DNA from: Acidimicrobiia bacterium | Lineage (GTDB): Bacteria > Actinomycetota > Acidimicrobiia > Acidimicrobiales > Bin134 | NCBI GenBank assembly: GCA_022827405.1 | Contig: JAJDTA010000196.1 | Span: 1-64,000 of the forward strand | Reading direction: 5' to 3' | DNA length: 64,000 bases | In this document: positions 7,289-17,113 of the stretch, piece by piece | Position numbering within the stretch: position 1 is the stretch's first letter | How the letters are laid out: each line of letters starts with the position of its first letter | The notes under the pieces: generated by a model | Databases searched by the model: none | Told to the model about the DNA's origin: nothing | What the model saw: only the letters and a program-made list of their open reading frames with translations | Program-made: the position numbers and the translations under genes

Positions 7289-7363
7289 CGCCGCCGATGG
7301 CCTGCAATCCTGTCTATTGCCCATGACGCCGCCGATGGCCTGCAACCCTGTCTATTGCCCATG
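7271..7363 (+). repeat. 38-bp tandem repeat (about 2.4 copies) spanning a gene junction
   Basis: CCTGTCTATTGC[AC]CATGACGCCGCCGATGGCCTGCAA[TC] at 7271 and 7309, partial at 7347. Confidence 0.95.
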
Positions 7364-7816
7364 ATTCTGCGGCCCGACGAGCTAGCCGCTTTGGAGTCGG
7401 ACATCGATGCCTGGCTGGAAGATCAGCTCCAGACAAACCCAACCGTGCTGAACGTGGACCGGGGCGAACCCGGCCAGCGTCGCTGGTATGTGCGGATGGT
7501 GGGGGAGGAAAAGGCGGTGTCCACCGTCTGGTTCAATCTCAGCCAGCGTCTGTTGCACTGCGAGTGCCACTTCATGCCCGCACCCGAGGAGAACGAAGGC
7601 CGGCTGTACGAGTATCTGCTGCGCCGCAACCGCGAGCTGGCCGGTCTGCGGTTTGCCATCGGCGTGGAGGAGGCCGTCTTCTTGGTGTCCGAGCTGCCAG
7701 CCCACGCGGTCACCGAAGCGGAGATCGACCGGCTCTTGGGGTCGTTCTACGCCTACTCCGAGCGGTGGTTCCGGCCCTGCATGCGGATCGGCTACGAGAC
7801 CCGGTTCAAGGGCTAG
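7361..7816 (+). CDS. YbjN-domain protein
   Basis: WYVRMVGEEKAVSTVWFNLSQRLLHCECHFMPAPEENEGRLYEYLLRRNREL. Confidence 0.7.
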   Translation: MILRPDELAALESDIDAWLEDQLQTNPTVLNVDRGEPGQRRWYVRMVGEEKAVSTVWFNLSQRLLHCECHFMPAPEENEGRLYEYLLRRNRELAGLRFAIGVEEAVFLVSELPAHAVTEAEIDRLLGSFYAYSERWFRPCMRIGYETRFKG

Positions 7817-7875
7817 GGATATCACTGCATACTAGTTGATTTCAATGTAAATGAAGTGCAATTGTTTCGTATGAA

Positions 7876-7926
7876 ACTCCTGGTCGGTGGGCGGCATCGG
7901 GGAAGTCCACCCACCGACCGGAGTTT
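7876..7926 (+). terminator. Rho-independent terminator
   Basis: ACTCCtGGTCGGTGGG...CCCACCGACCgGAGT followed by TTTT. Confidence 0.85.
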
Positions 7927-7967
7927 TTGTCCGCCAATGAATGCCGTGGGCCTGCTATAGCAGTGAG

Positions 7968-8762
7968 GTGGCACTTCGACTGCAACTGATTGGCGGGGGC
8001 CGCATGGGCGAGGCTCTGCTCGGCGGTTTGCTGGCCGGTGGGTGGGCCCAGCCCGGCGAGTTGGCCGTTGTGGAGAAGATCTCTGAACGGCGAGGCGAGC
8101 TGGCCGACCGCTTCCCCGAAGTAGTAGTGGCCGAGCACCCCGTTGAGCGGGCTGATGCCGTGCTGGCGGTGAAACCCGACGACGCTGCGGCGGCGGGCGC
8201 CCGCCTCCGAGCGGCTGGCGTTGACCGCGTGCTCAGCATCGCGGCCGGCGTTACCACCGCGGCTCTCCAAGCTGTTCTCGACGACGGTGCCCGGGTCATC
8301 AGGGCCATGCCCAACACGCCGGCGCTGGTGGGCGCGGGCGCGGCCGCCATCGCGGCGGGCAGTCACGCCACCGAAGAGGATCTGGTTTGGGCTACCGGCA
8401 TTCTCGAGGCGGTCGGCACGGTGGTGGTGTGCGATGAGCCGATGCTGGATGCGGTCACGGGGCTGTCGGGCTCAGGACCGGCCTATGTGTTCTGGTTGGC
8501 GGAGAGCTTGATGGCCGCCGGAGCTGAGGTCGGTCTGCCTCCCGACATGGCCGACGCCCTCACCCGCCAGACCATTTTGGGGGCGGCCCGACTGTTGGTT
8601 GAGTCAGGCGAGCTCCCCGCCGATCTGCGGGCCGCAGTGACCTCCCCGGGCGGGACCACCGCCCGGGGTGTCGCGGAGTTGGAAGCCCGCGGGACCGCGG
8701 CTGCATTCGCCGCTGCGGTACGCGCCGCCACCGAACGGAGTCGTGAACTGGGGAAACCCTGA
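7968..8762 (+). CDS. proC: Pyrroline-5-carboxylate reductase
   Basis: LQLIGGGRMGEALLGGLL..., GLSGSGPAYVFWLAESLMAAGAEVGL, TSPGGTTARGV. Confidence 0.92.
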   Translation: MALRLQLIGGGRMGEALLGGLLAGGWAQPGELAVVEKISERRGELADRFPEVVVAEHPVERADAVLAVKPDDAAAAGARLRAAGVDRVLSIAAGVTTAALQAVLDDGARVIRAMPNTPALVGAGAAAIAAGSHATEEDLVWATGILEAVGTVVVCDEPMLDAVTGLSGSGPAYVFWLAESLMAAGAEVGLPPDMADALTRQTILGAARLLVESGELPADLRAAVTSPGGTTARGVAELEARGTAAAFAAAVRAATERSRELGKP

Positions 8763-8851
8763 GTTGATTCCCAGTTGCCGAGCGGGGTGGCACTCGACTG
8801 GCACCGCCGCATAAGGTGAGCCACGCACAGCGGAGTGAGGGGTGTGTTGGC

Positions 8852-9046
8852 ATGGCAAAGCCAGAAGGGCGGGAAAAACTCATGACCGTGGCGGAGGTTG
8901 CCGCCCTCATGAGAGTCTCAACGATGACGGTCTACCGACTGATTAAAGCCCGAGACCTACCGGCTGTGAGGATCGGCAAGTCGTACCGATTGCGCGAAGG
9001 CGACGTCGACCGCTACTTGGCCAGTCGCTACACCCAGGCAGGCTGA
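8852..9046 (+). CDS. Helix-turn-helix (BldC/excisionase-like) DNA-binding protein
   Basis: LMTVAEVAALMRVSTMTVYRLIKARDLPAVRIGKSYRLREGDVDRYL. Confidence 0.85.
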   Translation: MAKPEGREKLMTVAEVAALMRVSTMTVYRLIKARDLPAVRIGKSYRLREGDVDRYLASRYTQAG

Positions 9047-9083
9047 CCCTGCCGAAGGGTTTCTACGCAGCGCTTGGCAGTTA

Positions 9084-9947
9084 ATGACGCTGCGTTACGA
9101 CACCATCTCGTTCTTGTCTGACTACGGACTGGCCGATGAGTTTGTTGGGGTGGTGAAGTCGGTCATCCGCTCGGTGGCCCCCGAGGTAGTGGTGGTGGAT
9201 ATCACCCACGACATATCGCCCCACGATGTCCGAGCCGGAGGCCTGGCCTTGGCTCGCAGCGCCCAGTACCTGATGCCCGGAGTCGTGCTGGCCGTGGTCG
9301 ACCCCGGTGTGGGCAGCGACCGAAGAGCGGTGGCAGTTGAAGTGGGCGATGGCACCTCGGTGTTGGTCGGTCCCGACAACGGCTTGCTGGCCCCGGCTGT
9401 GGCCATGGTGGGCGGGGCGTCTCGAGCGGTGGAGCTCACCGCCGGGCAATACCACCTAGCTTCCCTCGGTCCCACGTTTGCGGGGCGCGATGTGTTTGCT
9501 CCGGTGGCCGCCCATCTGTGCCGGGGTGCTGACCTCGCCGATGTGGGGACGCCCATCCCAGTGCACTCCCTCACACCGGGTGTCGTGCCGGTCAGCCGGG
9601 TTGACGGCGAACGGGTGCTGGCCGAGGTGTTGTGGATTGACCGGTACGGCAACGTGCAGCTCAACCTCGATCCTGCTGACATCGAACCACTGGGCGACCA
9701 GTTGCGGCTCACGGCCGGCGATGTGGGACGCAACGCCCGTCGGGTCGGCAGTTACCGCGACGTGGGCAGTGGTGATCTCGGGGTACTGGTAGACTCGTAC
9801 GGCTTGGTAGCCGTTGCCGCCAACCGGGGTTCAGCCGCCATGGAGTTGAACTGTGTGGAGGGAGACTCCATCACCGTCGAGTCCGGCGGATCTGGATCGG
9901 CCACCCCGGTCCAGTTGCAACCCAGACCACCAGAGGTACTGGAATGA
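9084..9947 (+). CDS. SAM hydroxide adenosyltransferase / DUF62 family
   Basis: ISFLSDYGLADEFVGVVKSVI..VVDITHDISPHDV..., DPGVGSDRRAVAVE. Confidence 0.85.
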   Translation: MTLRYDTISFLSDYGLADEFVGVVKSVIRSVAPEVVVVDITHDISPHDVRAGGLALARSAQYLMPGVVLAVVDPGVGSDRRAVAVEVGDGTSVLVGPDNGLLAPAVAMVGGASRAVELTAGQYHLASLGPTFAGRDVFAPVAAHLCRGADLADVGTPIPVHSLTPGVVPVSRVDGERVLAEVLWIDRYGNVQLNLDPADIEPLGDQLRLTAGDVGRNARRVGSYRDVGSGDLGVLVDSYGLVAVAANRGSAAMELNCVEGDSITVESGGSGSATPVQLQPRPPEVLE

Positions 9948-10033
9948 GACCAGGAACCACCATCGCAATCTCCATCTTGTTGGCGGCGATCCTCATAGCC
10001 GCGGTCATTCAGCTATTCGTGCTGGCCCGCTGA
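9944..10033 (+). CDS. 29-aa single-TM mini-protein, start overlaps previous stop (ATGA)
   Basis: MRPGTTIAISILLAAILIAAVIQLFVLAR*, read by hand; absent from the ORF track because of length. Confidence 0.6.
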   Translation: MRPGTTIAISILLAAILIAAVIQLFVLAR

Positions 10034-10046
10034 GCTGCCACCGGCC

Positions 10047-10676
10047 ATGCCCATCGAGGAGACCCTCTACCCGGTGAACCTGCGGGTTGCCGGCCACCAC
10101 TGCTTGGTGGTGGGCGGAGGACAAGTGGCTCTGGCCAAGGTTGAAGGCCTATTGGAAGCCGGGGCGTTGGTAGATGTGATCGCTCCCGATGTGGTTTCCG
10201 AGCTGGACGCCCGCTCCGGTGTCACCGTGCAGCGCCGGCCCTACCGCTCCGGCGATGTGGCGGGCTATCGGTTGGTGATTGCGGCCACTGGCTGCCAAGA
10301 GGTCAACGCCGAGATATACCGCGACGGTGAGTCGGCTGGCGTGTGGGTGAACAGCGCGGATGACCCGGAGCGCTGTTCCTTCACCCTGCCTAGCAGACTG
10401 CGCCGGGGATCGCTGATGGTGACGTGCTCCACCGGTGGCCACAGTCCGGCCTTGTCACGCTGGTTGCGCCAGCGCCTGGAAGACGAGATCGGCCCCGAAT
10501 ACGAGACCCTGTTATGCCTGCTCAGCGAGGCGCGGCAGCGGATGCAAGCCATAGGGGTGCACACTGAGGACCGGGCTTGGCAAGATGTACTGGATTCGGG
10601 AATGCTGGAGTTGATCCGCTCCGGTGAAACCGGTCGGGCAAAAGAGATGATCGACCAACTGGTCGACAACCCCTGA
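10047..10676 (+). CDS. Precorrin-2 dehydrogenase / sirohydrochlorin ferrochelatase-like
   Basis: YPVNLRVAGHHCLVVGGGQVALAKVEGLLEAGA..., CSFTLPSRLRRGSLMVTCSTGGHSPALSRWLRQRLE. Confidence 0.85.
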   Translation: MPIEETLYPVNLRVAGHHCLVVGGGQVALAKVEGLLEAGALVDVIAPDVVSELDARSGVTVQRRPYRSGDVAGYRLVIAATGCQEVNAEIYRDGESAGVWVNSADDPERCSFTLPSRLRRGSLMVTCSTGGHSPALSRWLRQRLEDEIGPEYETLLCLLSEARQRMQAIGVHTEDRAWQDVLDSGMLELIRSGETGRAKEMIDQLVDNP

Positions 10677-10683
10677 TGAACCA

Positions 10684-11934
10684 ATGTCAGTACTCGCGAT
10701 AGGCATCAACCATCGATCGGCACCGCTCGGTCTTCTCGAGCAGATGACCATCGACGAGTCCAGCCTGCCCAAGGCGCTGGCCGACCTGTTTGGGCGTGAT
10801 CACGTTTCCGAGGCCGTGGTGCTGTCTACCTGCAACCGTATCGAGGTCTACGTCTTCGCCGAGACCTTCCACGGGGCCTTCCAGAACGTGCGGGACTTCT
10901 TGTCGGAGACCGCTCATGTTCCCCCGGAGAAGTTCAGCGATGCGCTCTATGCCCACTACGAGGCTGACGCGGTGTCGCATCTGTTCTCGGTGGCCTGCGG
11001 TTTGGATTCAGCCGTACTTGGGGAGAACGAGATCCAAGGGCAGGTGAAGGGCGCCTGGGAGACGGCTCGGCTGGAGGGCACCTGCGGCACGTCGTTGAAC
11101 TCCCTCTTCCGCCACGCGGCAGAGGTGGGCAAGCGGGCCCGCACCGAGACGGGGATTTCCCAGCACATCACTTCGGTGTCCCACGCCGCAGTGGCCCTGG
11201 CCGCCGAGCGGTTGGGCGGGTTGAACGGCCGCCGCATGATGGTGCTCGGAGCCGGCGATATGGGCGAGGGCATGGCGGCCAGCCTGGCCAAGAGCGGGGC
11301 GGCCGAAGTTGTGGTGGCCAATCGCACCACCGGTCGGGCCGAGGAATTGGCCCAGCGCATCGGTGGCCGGGCTGTGAGCCTCGACGAGATGTCGGCCGAT
11401 TTGGCGGTTGTGGACGTCCTATTGACTTCCACGGGGGCGTCTTCGCTCATCCTGGAGCACTGCGACGTGGCTGAGATCATGGCCCAGCGGGGTAATCGTC
11501 CGCTGCTGATCGTGGATGTCGCGGTGCCTCGCGACGTGGATCCCGCCGCCGGCGAGCTCGACGGGGTGACGCTGCTGGACATGGACGATCTGCGGGCCTT
11601 CGCCGATCGGGGTCTGCGCGAACGCCGGGCCGAGTTGGACCGGGTGCGCAGCATCATCGACGACGAGTTGAACCGCTACCTGGACTACAGCTCTGCTCGG
11701 GAGGCCGCCCCGCTGATCGCGGCGTTCCGGACTCGGGCCGAGGTTCTCCGCAAAGAGGAACTGGATCGCCACGCGGTCGGGTTGTCTCCGGCTGAGCGAG
11801 AGGCGGTGGAGGCAGCCACCAGAGGATTGATCGGCAAACTCCTCCATGAGCCCACCGTCAGGCTGAAGGACGCCGCCGGATCGCCCCGCGGCGATCGGTT
11901 GGCCGAGGCACTCCGGGACCTGTTCGATCTCTAG
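10684..11934 (+). CDS. hemA: Glutamyl-tRNA reductase
   Basis: LAIGINHRSAPLGLLEQ..., VLSTCNRIEVYV, VLGENEIQGQVK. Confidence 0.95.
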   Translation: MSVLAIGINHRSAPLGLLEQMTIDESSLPKALADLFGRDHVSEAVVLSTCNRIEVYVFAETFHGAFQNVRDFLSETAHVPPEKFSDALYAHYEADAVSHLFSVACGLDSAVLGENEIQGQVKGAWETARLEGTCGTSLNSLFRHAAEVGKRARTETGISQHITSVSHAAVALAAERLGGLNGRRMMVLGAGDMGEGMAASLAKSGAAEVVVANRTTGRAEELAQRIGGRAVSLDEMSADLAVVDVLLTSTGASSLILEHCDVAEIMAQRGNRPLLIVDVAVPRDVDPAAGELDGVTLLDMDDLRAFADRGLRERRAELDRVRSIIDDELNRYLDYSSAREAAPLIAAFRTRAEVLRKEELDRHAVGLSPAEREAVEAATRGLIGKLLHEPTVRLKDAAGSPRGDRLAEALRDLFDL

Positions 11935-11944
11935 AATCAGTCCC

Positions 11945-12805
11945 ATGCTGCGCGCCGCCACTCGGGGGAGCGTCTTGGCCCGGTGGCAAACCGCCCACAT
12001 CGCTGAACTATTGGGCCGCGCCGCCGATGTTGAGCCTCTGCTGGTGGCCACGTCGGGCGACCGATTGGCCGACGAGCCCATTTCGGCCATCGGCGGCAAG
12101 GGAGTCTTCGTCAAAGAAGTCCAAGCCGCAGTGCTGGACGGGCGAGCCGACATTGCCGTCCACTCGGCCAAGGATCTGCCAGCGGCCACCCCGGAGGGCC
12201 TAGTGCTGGCCGCGGTGCCCAACCGGGCCGATCCCCGAGACGTGCTGGTGGGCTGCCGTTTATCTGATCTTTCCCAGGGCGCATTGGTGGCCACCGGCTC
12301 AGCTCGCCGCCGAGTGCAGCTTCGCGAGTATCGCCCCGATCTTCGGTTCGCTGAGCTTCGTGGCAACATCGGCACTCGCCTGGCCAAGACGGCGGACTTT
12401 GACGGGATAGTCATGGCCAAGGCCGCCTTGGACCGCTTGGGCGAACACCCGGCGGTGGTGGATGTGCTGGGTTGCGAGGTCATGGTTCCTCAAGTGGGCC
12501 AGGGTGCCCTGGCGGTGGAGTGCCGAGAAGACGATCATCGGCTTCGCACATTGCTGGCCGCCATCGAAGACCCCATAACTCGCCGGGCGGTGGATGCTGA
12601 GCGGGCTTTTTTGACCACTTTGGGTGGCGACTGCACGCTGCCCGCCGGAGCCCACGCCCACGTTGAGGGCGACACGCTGGCTATGCGGGCTGTGCTGGCC
12701 GACGGGTCCGACGGCCGGTGCCACACCGTGGGGGGCGAAGGTGAAGACGGGGAGGCCCTGGGCCAGGAACTGGCCCGCCAGTTGCTGGATATGGTGGCCC
12801 GGTGA
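11945..12805 (+). CDS. hemC: Hydroxymethylbilane synthase
   Basis: LRAATRGSVLARWQT..., VHSAKDLPA, GGDCTLPAGAHA. Confidence 0.95.
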   Translation: MLRAATRGSVLARWQTAHIAELLGRAADVEPLLVATSGDRLADEPISAIGGKGVFVKEVQAAVLDGRADIAVHSAKDLPAATPEGLVLAAVPNRADPRDVLVGCRLSDLSQGALVATGSARRRVQLREYRPDLRFAELRGNIGTRLAKTADFDGIVMAKAALDRLGEHPAVVDVLGCEVMVPQVGQGALAVECREDDHRLRTLLAAIEDPITRRAVDAERAFLTTLGGDCTLPAGAHAHVEGDTLAMRAVLADGSDGRCHTVGGEGEDGEALGQELARQLLDMVAR

Positions 12806-14265
12806 CCGTCTATCTGGTTGGTGCCGGGCCGGGCGATCCCGCGCTTTTGACCCTGAGGGGGGCGGAGGTGCTGGCCAGCGCCGATGTGGTGGTGTACGAC
12901 CGGCTGTCGGTGACCTCGCTGCTCGATATGGCTCCGGCCGATGCCGAGCGCATCTCGGTGGGCAAACAGCCCGGCGGACCCCGTACCTCCCAAGCGGAGA
13001 TCAACTCCCTGCTGGTGGATCGGGGCCGGGCCGGACAGCTGGTGGTGCGCCTGAAGGGCGGAGACCCCTTTGTGTTCGCCCGAGGCGGTGAGGAGGCCGC
13101 TGCCCTGGCCGCGGCCGGCGTCGCCTTCGAAGTTGTCCCCGGCATCACCTCGGCGGTGGCGGTTCCCGCCTACGCCGGCATTCCCGTGACCATGCGCTAT
13201 TCCTCCACGTCGTTCACCGTGGTGACCGGCCACGAAGACCCGGCCAAGGGAGAAGGGTCGGTCAACTGGGAGGCGGTTGCCGCCCTCGGGGGCACGGTGG
13301 TGGTGCTCATGGGCGCGGCCCGCTGTCGCCCGATCTGCGACCGGCTGGTGGCTGCGGGTATGGCCCCCGACACGCCCGCAGCCGCGGTGCAGTGGGGGAC
13401 CCGCCCCAGCCAGCGCACGCTGCGGGCCACCCTGGCCACCTTGGCCGACATGGATCCCCAGCCGCCCGCCACCATCGTGGTCGGCGAAGTGGCCGCCGCC
13501 AATCTGGCCTGGTACGAGAACCGGCCCCTGTTCGGCCGCCGCATTGTGGTGACCCGGGCGCAGCCCCAGGCCGCGGGGCTGGCCGCTGAGCTTCACCGAA
13601 GGGGAGCGGAGGCCCTGGAGCTGCCGGTCATTGCCTTTGAGCCCCCTTACGACCTCGACCGCCTAGCCCAGGCCGCCGCCGAGGTTGGCAGCTATGACTG
13701 GTTGGTGCTCACCTCGCCCACCGGGGTGGTTCGATTCTTCGATCAGCTTCCCGACGCCCGCAGCCTCGGAGGCGTGAAGGTGGCCGCCATCGGGCCTGGT
13801 ACCGCGGCGGCGCTGGCCGAGCGCAACGTGGTGGCCGATCTGGTTCCCGAGCAGTACGTGGCCGAATCCCTGCTGGAAGCTCTGTCTGATGAGGTTGGTT
13901 CCGACTGGCCGGGACGGGTGCTCATCCCTCGGGCCGAAACCGCCCGCAACGTGCTGCCCGACGGACTCGCCGCCGCCGGATGGGACGTCGACGTGGTTCC
14001 CGCCTACCGAACCGTGGCACCCGCCCCCGACCCCGACGCGGCGGCCCTGGTGGCCGACGCCGAGGTCATAACCTTCACGTCGTCGTCCACCGTGACCAAC
14101 TTTGTGGACTCTTATGGCGCCGACATCGTGCCCGAGGTGGTGGCCACCATCGGCCCGATCACGTCCGAAACCGCTCGCAGTCTGGGCCTAGAGGTTGCGG
14201 TGGAGGCCTCCGAGCACACCGTCGACGGCCTGATCACCGCCTTGGAGGACTTCTTCACCCGCTGA
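12802..14265 (+). CDS. cobA-hemD: Uroporphyrinogen-III C-methyltransferase / uroporphyrinogen-III synthase fusion
   Basis: VYLVGAGPGDPALLTLRGAEVL..., LKGGDPFVFARGGEEA, then HemD-like C-terminal half. Confidence 0.93.
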   Translation: MTVYLVGAGPGDPALLTLRGAEVLASADVVVYDRLSVTSLLDMAPADAERISVGKQPGGPRTSQAEINSLLVDRGRAGQLVVRLKGGDPFVFARGGEEAAALAAAGVAFEVVPGITSAVAVPAYAGIPVTMRYSSTSFTVVTGHEDPAKGEGSVNWEAVAALGGTVVVLMGAARCRPICDRLVAAGMAPDTPAAAVQWGTRPSQRTLRATLATLADMDPQPPATIVVGEVAAANLAWYENRPLFGRRIVVTRAQPQAAGLAAELHRRGAEALELPVIAFEPPYDLDRLAQAAAEVGSYDWLVLTSPTGVVRFFDQLPDARSLGGVKVAAIGPGTAAALAERNVVADLVPEQYVAESLLEALSDEVGSDWPGRVLIPRAETARNVLPDGLAAAGWDVDVVPAYRTVAPAPDPDAAALVADAEVITFTSSSTVTNFVDSYGADIVPEVVATIGPITSETARSLGLEVAVEASEHTVDGLITALEDFFTR

Positions 14266-14427
14266 GCAGTCACAAGACATAGTCGCTTGCCTGATTCCGG
14301 ATGCTGATCGGTCGGCTTTTTCGCATGCAATCGGGCCTCGGAGATCTTCTTGCCATGTGACTTAGGGGTCAGTTGGCTCAACCGTGGGTGGGTACTCCAG
14401 TCCCTTAATTTCGCTTTGACGATACCG

Positions 14428-15369
14428 TCATCTGCGATTCCACTTATTTAGGACGTCAATTGTGCCTTCAAGCCACTGGCGTGCTCCTAATACAGTGCTG
14501 AACACCCTGCCGGTCTCGATTAGTACAGGGTCTGGATGCTTCCACCGAGGTTGGGTTCGGCAGTCGAGCAATGCCTCTATGGCTGATTCAATTTTTCGGC
14601 CGAGCGTCACGCCCTCGTCCAATAGGCCAATGATCTCCTGCCGGTTGGGTCTTTGGTTGATCCGTCGTGCCATTCGACGTGATGGCACGCTTCCGGTCCC
14701 TATCTCTGCGCAGGACTCCTCCACTCGGGCAATCGTTTCGGCGAAGTCGGTCATCCGGTTCATCAGCTTGCCAGCCGACATGCTGGTGCCGTCAAGTGTC
14801 TCTCCTTCAACTGTCCTTAGCGTCAACCACGCGGCACCCGTGAGAGGAGCCTTGAGGTACACGACAGGCATCCTCCGGTCAAACCAGACCTTCTCTAGAT
14901 CCGCGAGCCTCCCACCCATCTTCTCTCCGAGACCGAAGGCGGTTCTCCTTCTGAGCAAAGTCTGAACAGTGCCTGTCACGGTTCCAAATCCGTGTGATAT
15001 GCCGCGGCTATCCATTTCAGCGATCTCATCGACGGAGGGGAGGGGGACTTCCAAGAGGTCGTCAATGACTGGTGCAGAATTTGGATCAGGAAACAGGGGA
15101 ACCGGATCATACGAGACCGGTCCCAGTCCGCCCAGCCAGCCCAACAGCGCTTCGACGGTCGGTTCGATTGGCACTGTGTTCGTACCCAGCTCAGTGACGG
15201 GTCCAGATGCAACGTGTATCGAAAGGACCGGCAACTCCAGTTCTATACCCGGAAATGCATGGGCTCGCTCAAGGAGTGCGTATGTCATCGTGTGCCTTTC
15301 GTCAACCTGGCTGGCTAAGGGGACAACGTAACAGCTAGTAATACCCAGTGGGGGTTTGGCATATCCCAA
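14428..15369 (-). CDS. Hypothetical protein downstream of the KAP NTPase
   Basis: 313-aa ORF (internal MTYALLERAH... start possible near 15288). No family recognised. Confidence 0.6.
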   Translation of the reverse strand: MGYAKPPLGITSCYVVPLASQVDERHTMTYALLERAHAFPGIELELPVLSIHVASGPVTELGTNTVPIEPTVEALLGWLGGLGPVSYDPVPLFPDPNSAPVIDDLLEVPLPSVDEIAEMDSRGISHGFGTVTGTVQTLLRRRTAFGLGEKMGGRLADLEKVWFDRRMPVVYLKAPLTGAAWLTLRTVEGETLDGTSMSAGKLMNRMTDFAETIARVEESCAEIGTGSVPSRRMARRINQRPNRQEIIGLLDEGVTLGRKIESAIEALLDCRTQPRWKHPDPVLIETGRVFSTVLGARQWLEGTIDVLNKWNRR

Positions 15370-15419
15370 ACGCTGCTCAAATCAATTAAGAACCCTGATT
15401 CGATTAGGTGCAGGTCTGG

Positions 15420-16829
15420 CTAATGGGCAGTGAGATCGATTATCCCGAAGAGTTCGTCGAGTCTCAACGTTGACGTTGGCTGTTCTCCAAGCCGTGTGTC
15501 GGTTGCTGCGAGAATCTTGCTGGCACGGATGCCAGCGGCGTCGGTTGCGTCTGGTGTGTCTTCGAATGCTGCGGCAAAGGCACTTGCGTATTGCCGCTCG
15601 AAAACGGAGTGAGCGCTGTTACCTTCAAGAACTGACGTTGATGACATCAAGAGGACATCGAGCGATTCAGCGAGGAGGGAGGCCTCTATCTTTTCGTGGG
15701 CCTTGTCCCAGGTCGAGATGTCGGCGAGCGTTTGAGGATCGTCGGTGATAGCTCGGTTCATTGTTGCGACCGCGGTGAATGGGTCTCCCTTGTTGGCGAG
15801 GTGTTGATAGGACGTCATGTCGAGTGTCCTGAGGACGATCAAAGCTGCTGCCTTTTGCTTTGATGCCCAGCTGTCGCCAGCGGTGCCTTGGCGGATCTTG
15901 GCTGATTGCAAGGAGACGGCTGTGAGGTGGAGCGCTTGTTGTAGGTCCCTGAGGTTGTGTCTGCTGGCCGCGGCAATCGTTTGGAGCATCAAAGGGCTGT
16001 AGTCCGGCACGTCGCTTCCGCCGATCATGGTGACGAGCCGGGAATCCAGACCAAGGTTGGCTAGGAGTTCATTCGTGAAGGCCGCGAGGTGGTCTGTGGC
16101 AGGAAGGGATAGCGCGTAGGGCAGGTCAGTGAAGCGACGAAGGTATCGGTCGGCGTCGAATCGGGGACCGTAGAGGATCCGAATTGAGTGGCACAGTTCT
16201 TCTCGGTTTAGGGCGAGTAATACCACCACACCGTCGACAGCGAAGAGATGACGGTCAGTTTCGATGAGGGCAAGGGCGTAGTTGGGCCGGCATCGGTCTA
16301 GTTCGTCGATGAGCACTATGAGCCGCCCTGGCCCAGGACCGGGGGACTTTGTGGCAGCCTGGGCGAGGGCGTCTTTGAATTCTCCCACTTTGGTGCTGGC
16401 TTCGTGCCAAGGGTCGAAGGTCTCCCACCTCTTGCGCCTTATGGCGTCCCGGTCGATCACCCCGCGAGAGCCAATCTTGGCCAAGTGGAGGCTGATGTCG
16501 ATCAGGGTCTTCTTGAGTTTCTTGGATTTGTTGCCGCCCAGTTCTGAGGCGATAGCTGACACAAGATCTACCAGCGGGTTCTCGGTGTAGCTCTGCTGCC
16601 AGGCATTGAAATCGACTACGCGGGTGCCGCGGCGGCGGAGTTCAGCCGAGCACATTGCTACAAAAGCAGTCTTTCCTGACCCCCAAGGACCGTCGATTGA
16701 GACGACGGCATGACCAGCGGCGTTCTGCATGATGTCGCACAAGGCGTTGATCTGCGAGGCACGACCCAGCAGGTCGTGAACGTAGGGATCGTCGGGTGTT
16801 GCTGTGAACTCCTCGGGGTTTAAGCGCAT
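15420..16829 (-). CDS. KAP-family P-loop NTPase
   Basis: Walker A GPWGSGKTAF, VDFNAWQQ, Walker B LIVLIDELDRCRPNYALALIE, LALNREELCHSI. Confidence 0.9.
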   Translation of the reverse strand: MRLNPEEFTATPDDPYVHDLLGRASQINALCDIMQNAAGHAVVSIDGPWGSGKTAFVAMCSAELRRRGTRVVDFNAWQQSYTENPLVDLVSAIASELGGNKSKKLKKTLIDISLHLAKIGSRGVIDRDAIRRKRWETFDPWHEASTKVGEFKDALAQAATKSPGPGPGRLIVLIDELDRCRPNYALALIETDRHLFAVDGVVVLLALNREELCHSIRILYGPRFDADRYLRRFTDLPYALSLPATDHLAAFTNELLANLGLDSRLVTMIGGSDVPDYSPLMLQTIAAASRHNLRDLQQALHLTAVSLQSAKIRQGTAGDSWASKQKAAALIVLRTLDMTSYQHLANKGDPFTAVATMNRAITDDPQTLADISTWDKAHEKIEASLLAESLDVLLMSSTSVLEGNSAHSVFERQYASAFAAAFEDTPDATDAAGIRASKILAATDTRLGEQPTSTLRLDELFGIIDLTAH

Positions 16830-16993
16830 CGGATCAAGCTAGGAGACGTTGGAAATAGCAGCCCGCATTCAAGTCCGGGGGTGCGGGCCGCGAGGAGCGG
16901 CCAAATGATGAACAAATGGGTCTTCGCTTCTTTGGCCTGAGCGTTGCATTAGAGGATTTCCTTACCCACTGACGATCCCGTCGGTGCTTATAC

Positions 16994-17113
16994 GCGCTCT
17001 ATTCCTGTTCTATTCGAGGGGGGTGTATCAAAAAGCGGCGTGTGCTTGACCAGGGGTTTCGTGTTTTCGGCCCCCTGCTAACCCTCTATTCGCGCTCTAT
17101 TCGCGCTCTTTTA
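16994..17113. promoter_or_regulatory. Iteron element A, upstream of the KAP operon
   Basis: TCTATTC cores at 16998, 17009 and 17085, 17096, with degenerate 17107 (11-bp period). Hairpin CAGGGG/CCCCTG lies between the groups. Confidence 0.85.

Noticed and set aside
6011-7345. 444-aa minus-strand ORF opposite the mshA-like gene
   Set aside because: The plus strand carries an unmistakable glycosyltransferase; the antisense frame is open because of GC bias.
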